A stretch of DNA of 52,106 bases from Deltaproteobacteria bacterium (GCA_016218825.1 JACRCV010000089.1:1-52106); one strand, 5' to 3'. Positions 7,244-16,003 are shown, counted from the first letter of the stretch. A program made the numbers and translations. Notes: generated from the letters alone by a model not told the origin.

Positions 7244-8745
7244 CAGACGGGACTCGCCGCCGGTCGGGTCCTCGTACCTCCCCTCCTAGAGCATCACAGG
7301 TCGCGGCCGACGAAGCCGCCGACGTCATCGTCGTCGGCGGTGGCCTGTCCGGGCTCATCGCCGCCGAGCGCCTCGCGTCCGGGGGCGCGTCGGTCTTGGT
7401 GCTCGAGGCCGGAAGGGTGCTCGAACGACGCTTGCCGTCGTGCGACGTCGTCCACTACCGCGAGACCATCAAGCCCCTGACCCAGGTCGACGCCGACGCC
7501 TGGGCGTACCGCACCAGCGGCATCTCCTTCGACTGGATCCGCGTCCGCGCCGGCGGGGGCCGGTCGCTGGTCTGGGGCGGCTGGCTCTTGTGGCCGGAAG
7601 CACAAAACTTCAAAGACGCCGCCGCCGCCGACCAGCCGTGGCCGTTTCCGATCGAGGCCATCGCCACCCACATCCGCCGCGCCCGCAACCTCCTGAACAT
7701 CCGCCAAGCGCCGATGCCGCCCCACTTCGCCGCAGTCGGCGCCAAGCTCGGCCTCGAGGTGGAGGAAAAGCTCGCGGCCGTCGGCCCGTGCGGCTGTCGC
7801 GCCTTCGTCTCCCTCGACTGGCGCCGGCGCTCGACGTTGCGCCCCAATCGGGTCGTCCTCGAGCTCCTCGCCAACCGCCGCGGCCGCGTGACCGGCGTGT
7901 CCTACGTCGACGCCGAGACCGGCGCCCGCGGCATCGCGACCGGCCGGGCCGTGGTCCTCGCCGCCTCCCCAATCGAGACCGCCCGCCTGCTCCTCGCGAG
8001 CCCCGGCGCCGCGCCGGCGAACGCCCACGGCCTCGTCGGCACCGGGCTCACCGACCATTTGGTCGCGAGCTACCTGGTGCTCGTGCCACAGCCGGCGCCG
8101 GCGACCGAGCCGGCGACGCCGATGGACCGGGCCGCGTTCGTGCCGCGCTTCGTAAACCTCGGCCGCAAGAACCGCCGCGACTACCCGGGGGGCTTCACGC
8201 TCGAGCTCCACGGCCCCGAGCCACTCTTGGAGCTCGGCGCCGACGGTATCCGCGCCTTGGGTCTGGATCCGACGGCCGCGGCCGACGCCTCCTATTTTCT
8301 GGTCCACGCCATCGGCGAGACGCTGCCGCACCCCGATCGCAAGGTGACGTTGGATCCGGATCGCCTCGATCGCTACGGCCGCCGGATCCCGGTCATCCAC
8401 CAGGCACAAAGCGACGCCGAGCCGCGCCGCGCCCGCGACATGGAGGAGACCGCGCTCGCGGTCGCCGACGCCCTCGCGACCCCGGGGAGCCGCATCTTCC
8501 CGCTCCGCGAGACGTTGACGCCGGGCGGCATCGCGCACGAGGCCGGCGGCGCGGTGCTCGGTCGATCGCCACAGCGCGCGGTCACCGACCTGTGCGGCCG
8601 GGTGCAAAACCTCCGCGGCCTCTACGTCGCCGACGCCTCGCTGATGCCGACCGGCCTCGACCGACCGCCGACCCTCACGGTGCTCGGGCTCGCGATGAAC
8701 ACTGCCGACAGCCTCCTCGAGCACCTGGCGACCGGCGCGCTCTGA
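7240..8745 (+). CDS. GMC-family FAD oxidoreductase
   Basis: The product has 501 residues. The N-terminal dinucleotide-binding motif VIVVGGGLSGLIAAERL (about 29-45) is followed by LVLEAG. AGGGRSLVWGGW (about 105-116) corresponds to the second FAD-contacting segment. The C-terminal GMC domain has the candidate catalytic His in HEAGG, and LYVADASLMPTGLDRPPTLTVLGLAMNTA (about 460-488) matches the usual D-S-x-x-P/N-x-x-x-T substrate/FAD region. Family members oxidise alcohols, sugars or sterols; the mycofactocin peptide cofactor system also uses one (MftG). The GTG start is fixed by overlap with the upstream Cys-peptide stop. No secretion signal is seen, so it is probably cytosolic. The substrate cannot be read from sequence. 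Confidence 0.9.
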   Translation: MTDGTRRRSGPRTSPPRASQVAADEAADVIVVGGGLSGLIAAERLASGGASVLVLEAGRVLERRLPSCDVVHYRETIKPLTQVDADAWAYRTSGISFDWIRVRAGGGRSLVWGGWLLWPEAQNFKDAAAADQPWPFPIEAIATHIRRARNLLNIRQAPMPPHFAAVGAKLGLEVEEKLAAVGPCGCRAFVSLDWRRRSTLRPNRVVLELLANRRGRVTGVSYVDAETGARGIATGRAVVLAASPIETARLLLASPGAAPANAHGLVGTGLTDHLVASYLVLVPQPAPATEPATPMDRAAFVPRFVNLGRKNRRDYPGGFTLELHGPEPLLELGADGIRALGLDPTAAADASYFLVHAIGETLPHPDRKVTLDPDRLDRYGRRIPVIHQAQSDAEPRRARDMEETALAVADALATPGSRIFPLRETLTPGGIAHEAGGAVLGRSPQRAVTDLCGRVQNLRGLYVADASLMPTGLDRPPTLTVLGLAMNTADSLLEHLATGAL

Positions 8746-8757
8746 GCCGGGGGGACG

Positions 8758-9867
8758 TCAGGCCGCGGTCGCCGACACCAGCGCGCCGAGCGCCGCCGGC
8801 TTGGCGAGGATGGTGTAGCCGCCGCGGCGGTGCAGAATACCGTCCACGAGCCAGCGGCTCATCGCGCGCCGGATCGAGCGGACGTTGACGCCGAGGGTGT
8901 TCGCGAGGCCCTCCTGGCTGAGCACCAAGCGGATCTTGATGCCGTCTTTGACCGGGGTGCCGTACTTCTCGGCGTAGGTCTGCAACAACCCGGCGAGGCG
9001 CGCCTCGATGGGATCGAAGGCCAGGGCCTCCTGCTGCCGAATCGAGGTGATCAGCCGCCGCGCCTGCTCGACGAGCAGGTTGTGTACCAACACCGGCGAG
9101 CGCCGGATGGCGAGCGCGAAGACCGCCGCCGGCACCCGCACCAGCTCGCTCTTCTCCAAGACCTCGATGGAGCCGACGGCGCTGTTCTCGGCCAACAGCT
9201 CGGTGTGACCGATCAACGCCGGCGCGCTCCGGATCTCGGTCGCCAGCGCCCGCCCATCGGGCGCCGCGTGGCGCTGCAACGCCGCGCCGCAGAGCAGCAC
9301 CCAGACGTCGAGATCGCGCTCGCGCGCGCCATAGACCAACTGCCCGACCGCGCGCCGCTCGACGCGGCCGGCCTGATACAGCTCGGCGACGACCGCCGGC
9401 GCGACCCCGGCGAACACCGGAAACGCGAAGAACTGCGCCCGCCGCCGCTCGGCATCGGCAGCTTCGTCACGGCCCTCGTCGCTCGACGGCGCCGCGGGCC
9501 CGCGCGCCTGAGTCGCGGCCGGAGTCTCGGGGCCAAGCGACGCAGCACCCTCGAGATCAAGAAGCTCGGCGTCGGCCGCCGCCTGCAGCCTCCGGGCGCT
9601 CGGCATCGGCACCGAGCGGTGCGCTCGCAACCGATGCGACGGCACCAGCCGTGCCGCGCTCGACCCCACCGGCGGCCCCACCACCGCCGCGGCGCTCGAC
9701 CCCGAGCTCGACGCCAACAACCGCCGCGCCCGCGCCGACGGCGGCGGCACCGACACGCTCTCGACGCGGCCGCCCTGCCGCACCGTGACCGGGACCTCGC
9801 GGAGCCCGGCGCTTTCCGCAACCAACGCCGCCAAGTGCTCCCCGACGACTCGACCTGCATCTGACAT
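8758..9867 (-). CDS. Crp/Fnr-type transcription regulator
   Basis: I chose the ATG at 9867 (369 residues), preceded by GAGGG; the frame stays open to 9966. A low-complexity N-terminal stretch of about 140 residues precedes a cyclic-nucleotide-binding-type beta domain (FPVFAGVAPAVVAELYQAG, about 145-260). A long helix follows and then a winged helix-turn-helix (VLSQEGLANTLGVNVRSIRRAM). Overall layout matches Crp/Fnr regulators, with an unusually long N-terminal extension. No Cys cluster for an iron-sulphur centre is visible. It converges on the GMC gene with a 12-nt gap. A cyclase gene in the same window makes cAMP a possible ligand (inference). Confidence 0.85.
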   Translation of the reverse strand: MSDAGRVVGEHLAALVAESAGLREVPVTVRQGGRVESVSVPPPSARARRLLASSSGSSAAAVVGPPVGSSAARLVPSHRLRAHRSVPMPSARRLQAAADAELLDLEGAASLGPETPAATQARGPAAPSSDEGRDEAADAERRRAQFFAFPVFAGVAPAVVAELYQAGRVERRAVGQLVYGARERDLDVWVLLCGAALQRHAAPDGRALATEIRSAPALIGHTELLAENSAVGSIEVLEKSELVRVPAAVFALAIRRSPVLVHNLLVEQARRLITSIRQQEALAFDPIEARLAGLLQTYAEKYGTPVKDGIKIRLVLSQEGLANTLGVNVRSIRRAMSRWLVDGILHRRGGYTILAKPAALGALVSATAA

Positions 9868-9960
9868 GTGGCCCTCACTGCGGTGCAAAGAAGCCGTCCA
9901 CCGTTCGAGAAGGTTATCGGGTGCCAAGTGAGACCAACGGCGCACCCAAAGCCCGCGCCC

Positions 9961-9972
9961 GGACAAATGTCC
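9961..9972. promoter_or_regulatory. Short inverted repeat upstream of Crp/Fnr gene
   Basis: GGACA-AA-TGTCC lies about 95 bp upstream of the regulator start, in the divergent spacer shared with the patatin gene. An AT-rich patch containing TGTGA (10004-10008), within AGAT-N7-ATCT (10000-10014), follows. One or both may be operators for the regulator; neither is a canonical Crp or Fnr site. Confidence 0.3.
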
Positions 9973-10095
9973 GCGGGCGCATCGGCGCGCGGGCCCGGCA
10001 GATTGTGATTATCTTTCCGGAAGTTGCATGAGAGGCGGGACGGGGTGGCCGGCGCTCGGTGGTGTCTCACAGGGCGGCTGTGGTAGGCGTTGCCG

Positions 10096-11598
10096 ATGGT
10101 GAGAGGGCGCAAGCCGGAGCGGAAGGATCACGAGCGCGATCTGGCGAACGCCCGGACCTACGCCGAGTGGATGGCGGCAGCGACCGAGCTCGACCGCAGC
10201 GAGGGCAAGGACGACTGGCGCGACGACGACCGCTCGCCGCATTACGACTTCGAGCTGCTGGACAATCGCCTCGCTGAGCTGCGGACGCTGCGCGACCGCG
10301 GCAACGTCCAGGAGCTGGTGTTCTGGCTGCAGGAAGGCCTGCACGGCAACTTCGCCAACCTGTCGAACCCGGCCCTCTACGGCTATGCCCGCAGCGGCAC
10401 CAAGAAGCTCATCGCCAGCTACGTCTTCGAGGTCGCGCGGGTCTTGAACTACCTGTGCGAGACCGAGCTGCAGGGCATCACCATCGACGAGCGCTTCCGC
10501 TTCTTCAAGCGCACCGGCAAGGTCTTCGGCCGCTCGGCGCTGATGCTCTCCGGCGGCGGCGCGCTCGGCATCTTCCACCTCGGGGTCATCAAGGCGCTGT
10601 GGCTCGCCGGCCTGTTGCCGCGCGTGATCTCCGGCTCCAGCGTCGGCTCGATCGTCGCCGGCGTCGCCGGCACCCACAACGACGACGAGCTGCCGAGCTT
10701 CTTCGATCCGGCGCACCTCAACACCGCCGCCTGGCAGAGCCTCGGCATCCTCGAGGGCCTGAAGAAGCGGGCGCTGATGAGCCCGCAGAAGCTCGAGGCC
10801 TGCCTCGACGACAACATCGGCGCCATGAGCTTCGTCGAGGCGTTTCAGCACACCGGCCGGATCATCGACGTCACGGTGTCGCCGGTCACCGAGCACCAAC
10901 AGCCGCGCCTCCTCAACTACCTGACGGCGCCGAACGTCCTGGTGACGAGCGCCGCCGAGGCCTCGTGCGCCGTGCCCGGGCTGTTCCCGCCGGTCGCCTT
11001 GAAGGCCAAGAGCTTCACGCGCGAGATCGTGCCCTACCTACCGACGATGCGCTGGCAGGACGGCACCCTGAAGAGCGACCTGCCGATGTTGCGCCTGAGC
11101 CGGCTGCACAACGTCAACCACTACATCGTCAGCCAGACGAACCCGTACGTGCTGCCGTTCATCCGCCGCCGGCGCGCCGGCAAGGGGTTCTTGCCGATGG
11201 CGCGCGGCCTCGTGACCTCGAGCCTCGCGGTCAACAGCAAGCACCTGTTGGACGTGACCCGCGCTCACCTGAACAACGGCGGCCTGGCGCGCGTCCTCGA
11301 CGAGGTCTACGGCATCGTCGACCAGCGCTACCGCGGCGACATCACCATCGCCCCGAAGATCGAGCTCGCCAAGATCCGACGGATGTTCTCCGAGCTCTCC
11401 CGCGACCAGGTCGCGGAGCTGATCCTGGACGGCGAGCGCGCCACCTGGCCGCACATCGAGCAGATCCGGATCACGACCGCGATCAGCCAGACCTTCGACC
11501 AATGCATCCAACGGCTGAAGATCAGCCAGAACCAACACCCCGCCGGGCCCGTCATGGTCAGCGTCCCGTGGGAGCGCCGCGCCCGACCGCGTCCCTAG
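10096..11598 (+). CDS. Patatin-like phospholipase with N-terminal DUF3336-like region
   Basis: The ATG at 10096 gives 500 residues; a TTG two codons earlier is possible. An N-terminal helical region of about 145 residues resembles the DUF3336 segment seen in yeast TGL-type and bacterial lipases. The patatin fold follows, with oxyanion loop SGGGALG (about 152-158), nucleophile elbow GSSVG (Ser182) and an Asp-Gly (QDGTLKSDL, about residue 320) completing the Ser/Asp dyad. The expected activity is lipid acyl hydrolysis. There is no signal peptide. It is convergent with the next gene, with a 17-nt gap. Confidence 0.92.
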   Translation: MVRGRKPERKDHERDLANARTYAEWMAAATELDRSEGKDDWRDDDRSPHYDFELLDNRLAELRTLRDRGNVQELVFWLQEGLHGNFANLSNPALYGYARSGTKKLIASYVFEVARVLNYLCETELQGITIDERFRFFKRTGKVFGRSALMLSGGGALGIFHLGVIKALWLAGLLPRVISGSSVGSIVAGVAGTHNDDELPSFFDPAHLNTAAWQSLGILEGLKKRALMSPQKLEACLDDNIGAMSFVEAFQHTGRIIDVTVSPVTEHQQPRLLNYLTAPNVLVTSAAEASCAVPGLFPPVALKAKSFTREIVPYLPTMRWQDGTLKSDLPMLRLSRLHNVNHYIVSQTNPYVLPFIRRRRAGKGFLPMARGLVTSSLAVNSKHLLDVTRAHLNNGGLARVLDEVYGIVDQRYRGDITIAPKIELAKIRRMFSELSRDQVAELILDGERATWPHIEQIRITTAISQTFDQCIQRLKISQNQHPAGPVMVSVPWERRARPRP

Positions 11599-11608
11599 CT
11601 GGATCCAG
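11599..11608. terminator. 10-bp palindrome between convergent genes
   Basis: CTGGATCCAG directly follows the patatin stop and lies in the 17-bp gap before the end of the convergent gene. It is a perfect palindrome but has no U-tract, so a terminator role is weakly supported. Confidence 0.2.
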
Positions 11609-11615
11609 GGAAGCC

Positions 11616-13094
11616 CTACGGCCGCCACTCGACCGCGACCCCGACCATCGGGCCGCCGTAGGACACCGACTTGAAGCACTTGTCGCCCCGGCCCCAGTAG
11701 TGGTCGGCGTTGTAGGACTCACACTTCGACTTCGGCGCCGGAATGTCCGCGAACAGCCCGGCGCCCCCCAACGACGCGGTGGCGAACAACGAGTCGGCGA
11801 GGCCGTTGCCCATCAGCAGCAGCCGCAGGCCCAACTCGCCGTATGCAAAGCCGGAGGCGCCGCCGCCGCCTTGCGCCAATACCCACGAGCTCCCGCCGAC
11901 CGGCACCTGCAGCCGGCCGACGGTGCCGCCGTAGTGCAGCTCTTTGTGGTAGTAGATGAAGGTGTTGCGCGCCTGGAGGTGGATGCCGTCCTCGGCGCCG
12001 AGCCGCGCCACCTGGGCGATGGACGTGCCGTAGTTGACGTTGTCGAACTTCCCGGTGATCGCGCCGACGCCCTCGGCCGCGGCCCGCGAGTCCGCGACGC
12101 CGGCGTCGAGCTCGTTGTTCACCGCCGACCACCCGGCCCCGAGGCCGACCTCGAACACCCGGGTGTCGTACGACAGGACGACGTTGCCGGCGGTCGCGAA
12201 GATGTTGCCGACGTCCACGAGCCCGACGCCGAGCGGCTCGAGGATCGCCTGGAGGTGAACCGGCGCGTCCATCCGGTAGCTGACGCGGGCGTCCGAGACC
12301 GTGCCGACGCCGGCGGCGCCGAGCGCGAAGAAGGGCCGGAGCGAAAAGGTCGCCGACCAGACCCCGGCGGCGCGCGGCGGCAAGAACCGGCTGGAGGTCG
12401 GCTCCTTCGTCGACACCCGCGCCTTGGCGCCCACCGGCACCGCCTCGTTCAAGCCGAGCCCCACCTGAGAGTGACCTTCGGACACCACGTTGACGACCCC
12501 GACCGCCACGACCTGTTCGCGGATCGCGGCCTCTTCGGCCGACGCCAGGCTCACCTCTTCCTCGAGGAAGAGCTCGATCTTCTGGCCGCGCGCCACCCCC
12601 GCGCCGGTCCCCAAGTTGGTGACCACGCCGTCGGTGCGACTCTCGATGACCTCGCCGACCCGCGCCGGCGCCGGCGCCGGCCGGCCGGCGTCCGCGACGC
12701 TCCCGGCAACCGCCGCCGAAGTGCTCGCCGCTGCCGCTGCCGTTGCCGCCGCCTCGCCGGTCTCGGCGACCACCCGCGCCGCGACCGAGGTGATCTCCGC
12801 CCACACCTGGCCGAGGGCGACATGGAGGCCGGTGACCCGTCCGCCGAGGTCCTTCTGCGCCGCCAACGTCGGTGCGGTCGGCGTCGCGAGGGTGAAGATC
12901 GCGACCCCTTGCTCGCCGCAGGCGACGTAGAGCCGATCGGCCGCCGCCACCACCGCCAGACCGGCACACGGCAGCGACACGGTCGTCACCTGACCGTCGG
13001 CCGCGGTGGCGAGGAGCTTGTCCTGATGAACGGTGTACCTGACCGGGGACGGCTGCGACACGAGCAGAAGGACGGCGAGCGTGAAGAGCGACAT
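11616..13094 (-). CDS. Probable outer-membrane beta-barrel-like secreted protein, unknown family
   Basis: The ATG at 13094 follows AAAGGGGG; a GTG two codons earlier is possible. The 492-residue product starts with a Sec signal (MSLFTLAVLLLVSQPSP). Residues 20-120 look like short WD/YVTN-type beta repeats (DRLYVACGEQGVAIFTLATPTAP). A low-complexity Ala linker and a barrel-like segment (GQKIELFLEEEVSLAS) follow. The C-terminal half alternates Gly/aromatic strands and ends in VGVAVEWRP, as in outer-membrane barrels. I do not recognise the family. Confidence 0.75.
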   Translation of the reverse strand: MSLFTLAVLLLVSQPSPVRYTVHQDKLLATAADGQVTTVSLPCAGLAVVAAADRLYVACGEQGVAIFTLATPTAPTLAAQKDLGGRVTGLHVALGQVWAEITSVAARVVAETGEAAATAAAAASTSAAVAGSVADAGRPAPAPARVGEVIESRTDGVVTNLGTGAGVARGQKIELFLEEEVSLASAEEAAIREQVVAVGVVNVVSEGHSQVGLGLNEAVPVGAKARVSTKEPTSSRFLPPRAAGVWSATFSLRPFFALGAAGVGTVSDARVSYRMDAPVHLQAILEPLGVGLVDVGNIFATAGNVVLSYDTRVFEVGLGAGWSAVNNELDAGVADSRAAAEGVGAITGKFDNVNYGTSIAQVARLGAEDGIHLQARNTFIYYHKELHYGGTVGRLQVPVGGSSWVLAQGGGGASGFAYGELGLRLLLMGNGLADSLFATASLGGAGLFADIPAPKSKCESYNADHYWGRGDKCFKSVSYGGPMVGVAVEWRP

Positions 13095-13220
13095 GGGCAC
13101 CCCCTTTCGGACCGATGGCGGCCGAATCCTAGTGCGAAACTCGAGCGACGGCTACCGGGAATCGACCCGCGGGGTCATCGAGGCGTTGACCGCGGCCGGC
13201 GCCGAAGATAGGCGGCGCTC

Positions 13221-13769
13221 ATGAACGTACATCGCTGCCCGTGGTGGCTGACCTATGCCTTCGACAATCCACTGCGGCGGCTGCTGCACGATCCGGAGAA
13301 GATCCTGAAGCCCTATATAAAGGAGGGCGCGCGGGCCGCCGACCTCGGCTGCGGGATGGGCTACTTCACGCCGACCCTCGCCAAGCTCGTCGGCGCGCGG
13401 GGTCGGGTGCAGGCGATCGATCTGCAACCGCAGCAGCTCGCCCGGGTGCGAGCGCGGGCGCGGCGCGCCGGCGTCCTCGATCGGGTCGAGCTCGTCACCG
13501 CCGAGCCGGAGCGCCTGGGTCTCACACCGCCGGTCGACTTCGTCCTCGCCTTCTGGATGGTGCACGAGGTGCCGAACGCCGCGGCCTTCTTCACCGAGAT
13601 CCGGAACAGCCTCGCGCCGCACGCCACGGTGCTGATCGCCGAGCCCAGGGTGCACGTGCGCTGGCGACCCTTCGCGGCAACCCTCGACCTCGCCCGTACG
13701 CTCGGCTTCGTCGCCGCCCCGGTGCACACCATCCGCTTCAGTCACGCGGCGGTGCTGACGCTCGCCTGA
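13221..13769 (+). CDS. Class I SAM-dependent methyltransferase
   Basis: This 182-residue protein has motif I AADLGCGMGYFTPTLAK (about 39-55), an acidic loop VQAIDLQ and the post-motif VDFVLAFWMVHEVPN. It resembles the UbiE/Methyltransf_11 type. The N-terminal segment (PWWLTYAFDNPLRRLLHDP) is seen in small methyltransferases acting on lipids or arsenite, so the substrate is open. It stands alone, divergent from the barrel-like gene. Confidence 0.85.
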   Translation: MNVHRCPWWLTYAFDNPLRRLLHDPEKILKPYIKEGARAADLGCGMGYFTPTLAKLVGARGRVQAIDLQPQQLARVRARARRAGVLDRVELVTAEPERLGLTPPVDFVLAFWMVHEVPNAAAFFTEIRNSLAPHATVLIAEPRVHVRWRPFAATLDLARTLGFVAAPVHTIRFSHAAVLTLA

Positions 13770-13871
13770 ACGAGATCGCCGAAGACAACCTGCGCCCCGA
13801 CGCTTCGTAGGGACGTTCACGGCGGCCAACGCCCGGAGCTCGACCGCCGGCGGGACTCGTTGGTGGGCGGC

Positions 13872-14054
13872 TCAGAACAGCGGCGGTTGCGGCCCGGGGA
13901 TGATCCCGGCGAGATCTGGGTCCTCGCCCGGCACCCCCGGCTTGTCGGCGCGCTCGGCCTTCTCTTTGCGACGCTGGGCGCGCTTCTCCGCCTTCTCGTG
14001 CTGGTGCTGCTGCCGCTCCTTCTCCTTCTGGCGCTTCGTCACCCCCGGATTCAT
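13872..14054 (-). CDS. Small highly charged protein (60 residues)
   Basis: The ATG at 14054 has GAAAGG upstream. The N-terminal two-thirds is almost wholly Lys/Arg/Glu/Gln (TKRQKEKERQQHQHEKAEK...), a single charged helix; the tail is Pro-rich and acidic (GEDPDLAGIIPGPQPPLF). Similar small basic-acidic proteins recur in delta-proteobacteria, from memory. The function is unknown; nucleic-acid or ribosome association is only a guess. It lies downstream of the RNA helicase on the same strand, so co-transcription is possible. Confidence 0.65.
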   Translation of the reverse strand: MNPGVTKRQKEKERQQHQHEKAEKRAQRRKEKAERADKPGVPGEDPDLAGIIPGPQPPLF

Positions 14055-14113
14055 GGTCTCACGCCTTTCTCGCGCGAGCGCCGTTACGTGCTGCCGGCGG
14101 CTCCGCGCGGACC

Positions 14114-15226
14114 TCAGCCAGCGACGGCGAGCGGCATCCTAGTCAGCCGCTCGATGTCGCGCAAGAAGCCACGCTCGTCGTGGTCGCAGAACGACAGCGC
14201 CAGCCCGGTGGCGCCGGCCCTGCCGGTTCGCCCGATGCGATGCACGTAGCTCTCGGGCTCGTTCGGGATGTCGAAGTTGATCACGTGGCTGACGTCGTCG
14301 ACGTCCAGGCCGCGCGCCGCGACGTCGGTCGCGACCAGCACCCGCGCCCGGCCACGCTTGAAGTTGTCGAGCGCCCGGGTGCGGGCGCCTTGGGACTTGT
14401 TGCCGTGCAGCACCTCGGCGTCGACCCGCGCCACCCGGAGCTTGCGCGCCAGCTTGTCGGCGCCGTGCTTGGTCCGGGAGAACACCAATACCCGAAACGC
14501 ATCGGGGCGCTCGAGGACGCGGAGCAACAAGCCGAGCTTCTTCTGGCGCTCGACGTAGTACACCTTCTGCTCGACCTTCGCCGCCGGCGCCGCGACGCGG
14601 TCCACGGCCACGAACGCCGGGGTCTTCAAGATGGTGTCGGCGAGCGCGCGGATGTCGTTCGGCATCGTCGCCGAGAACATCAGGTTCTGCCTGACCTTGG
14701 GCAAGGTGGAGACGATGCGGCGAATCGGCTGGATGAAGCCCATGTCCAGCATCCGGTCGGCCTCGTCGAGCACCAAGATCTCGACGGCGTCGAGCCTGAC
14801 GTGGCCCTGCTGCATCAGATCGAGCAAGCGCCCGGGCGCCGCGACGACGATGTCGACGCCGGCCCGGAGGGCGGTCACCTGCGGGCCCTGCGAGACCCCG
14901 CCGACGACGACCGCGCTCCGCAAGCCGCTGTGGCGACCATAGGCGGAGAAGCTGTCGTTGACCTGGGCGGCGAGCTCGCGGGTCGGCACCAAGACCAGGG
15001 CGCGGATGCGGCGCGGCCCGGTCACCGCTCGGGTCATGAGATGTTGGAGGATCGGCAGCGCGAACGCGGCGGTCTTGCCGGTGCCGGTCTGGGCGCAGCC
15101 CATGAGGTCGCGGCCCGCGAGCACCTCGGGGATGGCGCGCGCCTGGATGGGGGTGGGAGTGGTGTAGCCCTCTTGGCCGACGGCCGCGAGGAGCTTGGGA
15201 TCGAGCTTGAGCTCAGAGAAGAGCAC
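14114..15226 (-). CDS. DEAD-box ATP-dependent RNA helicase (RhlE-like)
   Basis: I chose the GTG at 15226 because AGGAAAGG lies 6-7 nt upstream and the product then begins [19 protein letters not shown], the normal RhlE-like start; the open frame runs to 15310. The 370 residues contain the Q motif (PTPIQ), Walker [15 protein letters not shown], the FSAT motif, and the C-terminal RecA-like motifs [10 protein letters not shown] and [10 protein letters not shown]. It lacks a long basic tail. The role is RNA unwinding, probably in ribosome assembly or cold adaptation. The transcript probably has an 80-90-nt leader. Confidence 0.95.
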   Translation of the reverse strand: MLFSELKLDPKLLAAVGQEGYTTPTPIQARAIPEVLAGRDLMGCAQTGTGKTAAFALPILQHLMTRAVTGPRRIRALVLVPTRELAAQVNDSFSAYGRHSGLRSAVVVGGVSQGPQVTALRAGVDIVVAAPGRLLDLMQQGHVRLDAVEILVLDEADRMLDMGFIQPIRRIVSTLPKVRQNLMFSATMPNDIRALADTILKTPAFVAVDRVAAPAAKVEQKVYYVERQKKLGLLLRVLERPDAFRVLVFSRTKHGADKLARKLRVARVDAEVLHGNKSQGARTRALDNFKRGRARVLVATDVAARGLDVDDVSHVINFDIPNEPESYVHRIGRTGRAGATGLALSFCDHDERGFLRDIERLTRMPLAVAG

Positions 15227-15319
15227 GGAATACCTTTCCTGGTCCTGACTAGCCGACCGGAAAATCCCGTGCGAGCTGCCAACAACCGAGTGCACCCTCC
15301 TTACGCGCATCGGCCTAAC

Positions 15320-15333
15320 TTAGCAACTGCTAA
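15320..15333. promoter_or_regulatory. Inverted repeat TTAGCA-AC-TGCTAA, candidate operator
   Basis: This perfect 6-bp inverted repeat with a 2-bp spacer lies between the divergent helicase and antitoxin genes, about 22 bp upstream of the antitoxin -35 element. It could be the autoregulatory site of the Phd-like antitoxin or part of the helicase promoter. It is one of the few AT-rich spots in the region. Confidence 0.4.
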
Positions 15334-15354
15334 ATGCCGCGCCAGCCTCGCAGC

Positions 15355-15383
15355 TTGACCGACATTGAGGTCTGGTCTAGTCT
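15355..15383 (+). promoter_or_regulatory. Predicted sigma-70 promoter of toxin-antitoxin pair (leaderless transcript likely)
   Basis: TTGACC (15355-15360) and TAGTCT (15378-15383) are separated by 17 bp. Transcription would start about 7 nt further on, at or within a base or two of the antitoxin ATG (15390). No Shine-Dalgarno sequence precedes that ATG, consistent with a leaderless mRNA. TCTAG/AGTC repeats overlap the -10 region. Confidence 0.5.
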
Positions 15384-15389
15384 AGTCAC

Positions 15390-15626
15390 ATGAAGGTCAA
15401 CATCTACGACGCCAAGACTCGGCTATCGGAGCTCATCGACAAGGCCAACGATAACCAGGAAGTCATCATCGCCCGGGCCGGGCGGCCGGTGGCGCGTCTG
15501 GTGCCGTACGTCGAGAAGGCGGCGCCGCGACGGTTGGGTCTGCTCAAGGGCGACGTATGGGTGGCGGACGACTTCGACGCGCCGCTCCCCGACCAGGTGC
15601 AGGCCGACTTTGACGGCGGGTCGTGA
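15390..15626 (+). CDS. Phd/YefM-type antitoxin
   Basis: This 78-residue protein starts MKVNIYDAKTRLSELIDKA and continues VIIARAGRPVARLVPY, the characteristic N-terminal DNA-binding fold of Phd/YefM antitoxins. The C-terminal part (GDVWVADDFDAPLP) is the disordered toxin-binding tail typical of the Phd partners of VapC-like toxins. Its stop overlaps the toxin GTG (GTGA). It should neutralise the toxin and repress its own operon. Confidence 0.92.
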   Translation: MKVNIYDAKTRLSELIDKANDNQEVIIARAGRPVARLVPYVEKAAPRRLGLLKGDVWVADDFDAPLPDQVQADFDGGS

Positions 15627-16003
15627 ACTACCTGCTCGACACGCACGCCCTCATCTGGGCGCTGCAGGAACCGAAGAAGCTCGGCAAGGGCGCGCGGGGC
15701 GCGCTCGAGAGCGGTCAGAACGTCGTGTGGGTGAGCGCCGCGAGCGCGTGGGAGATCGCCATCAAGGCCGGGTACGGCAAGATCCGGTTTCCCCTGGCAG
15801 CGCTGCCCGAGGCGCTCGGTGATGCGGGTTTCGTCGAGCTCGCGGTCAACCTACGTCACACCATCGTCGTCAAAGATCTGCCGCCGATCCACCGCGACCC
15901 CTTCGACCGCCTGCTCGTCGCCCAGGCGCTCGAGGAGGGCCTGGTGCTCATCACCCACGACGAGGCCCTCAGCGCTTACCAGGTCCGGACGTTGTGGGAC
16001 TGA
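15623..16003 (+). CDS. vapC: PIN-domain toxin, VapC family
   Basis: This 126-residue PIN-domain ribonuclease has conserved acidic residues in LLDTHALIWAL (D6), SAWEIAIK, RDPFDRLLVAQA and ITHDEAL. It begins at a GTG overlapping the antitoxin stop (GTGA) with no separate ribosome-binding site, the usual arrangement limiting toxin synthesis. Its last 35 nt overlap the end of a convergent 109-residue ORF. Confidence 0.92.
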   Translation: MNYLLDTHALIWALQEPKKLGKGARGALESGQNVVWVSAASAWEIAIKAGYGKIRFPLAALPEALGDAGFVELAVNLRHTIVVKDLPPIHRDPFDRLLVAQALEEGLVLITHDEALSAYQVRTLWD

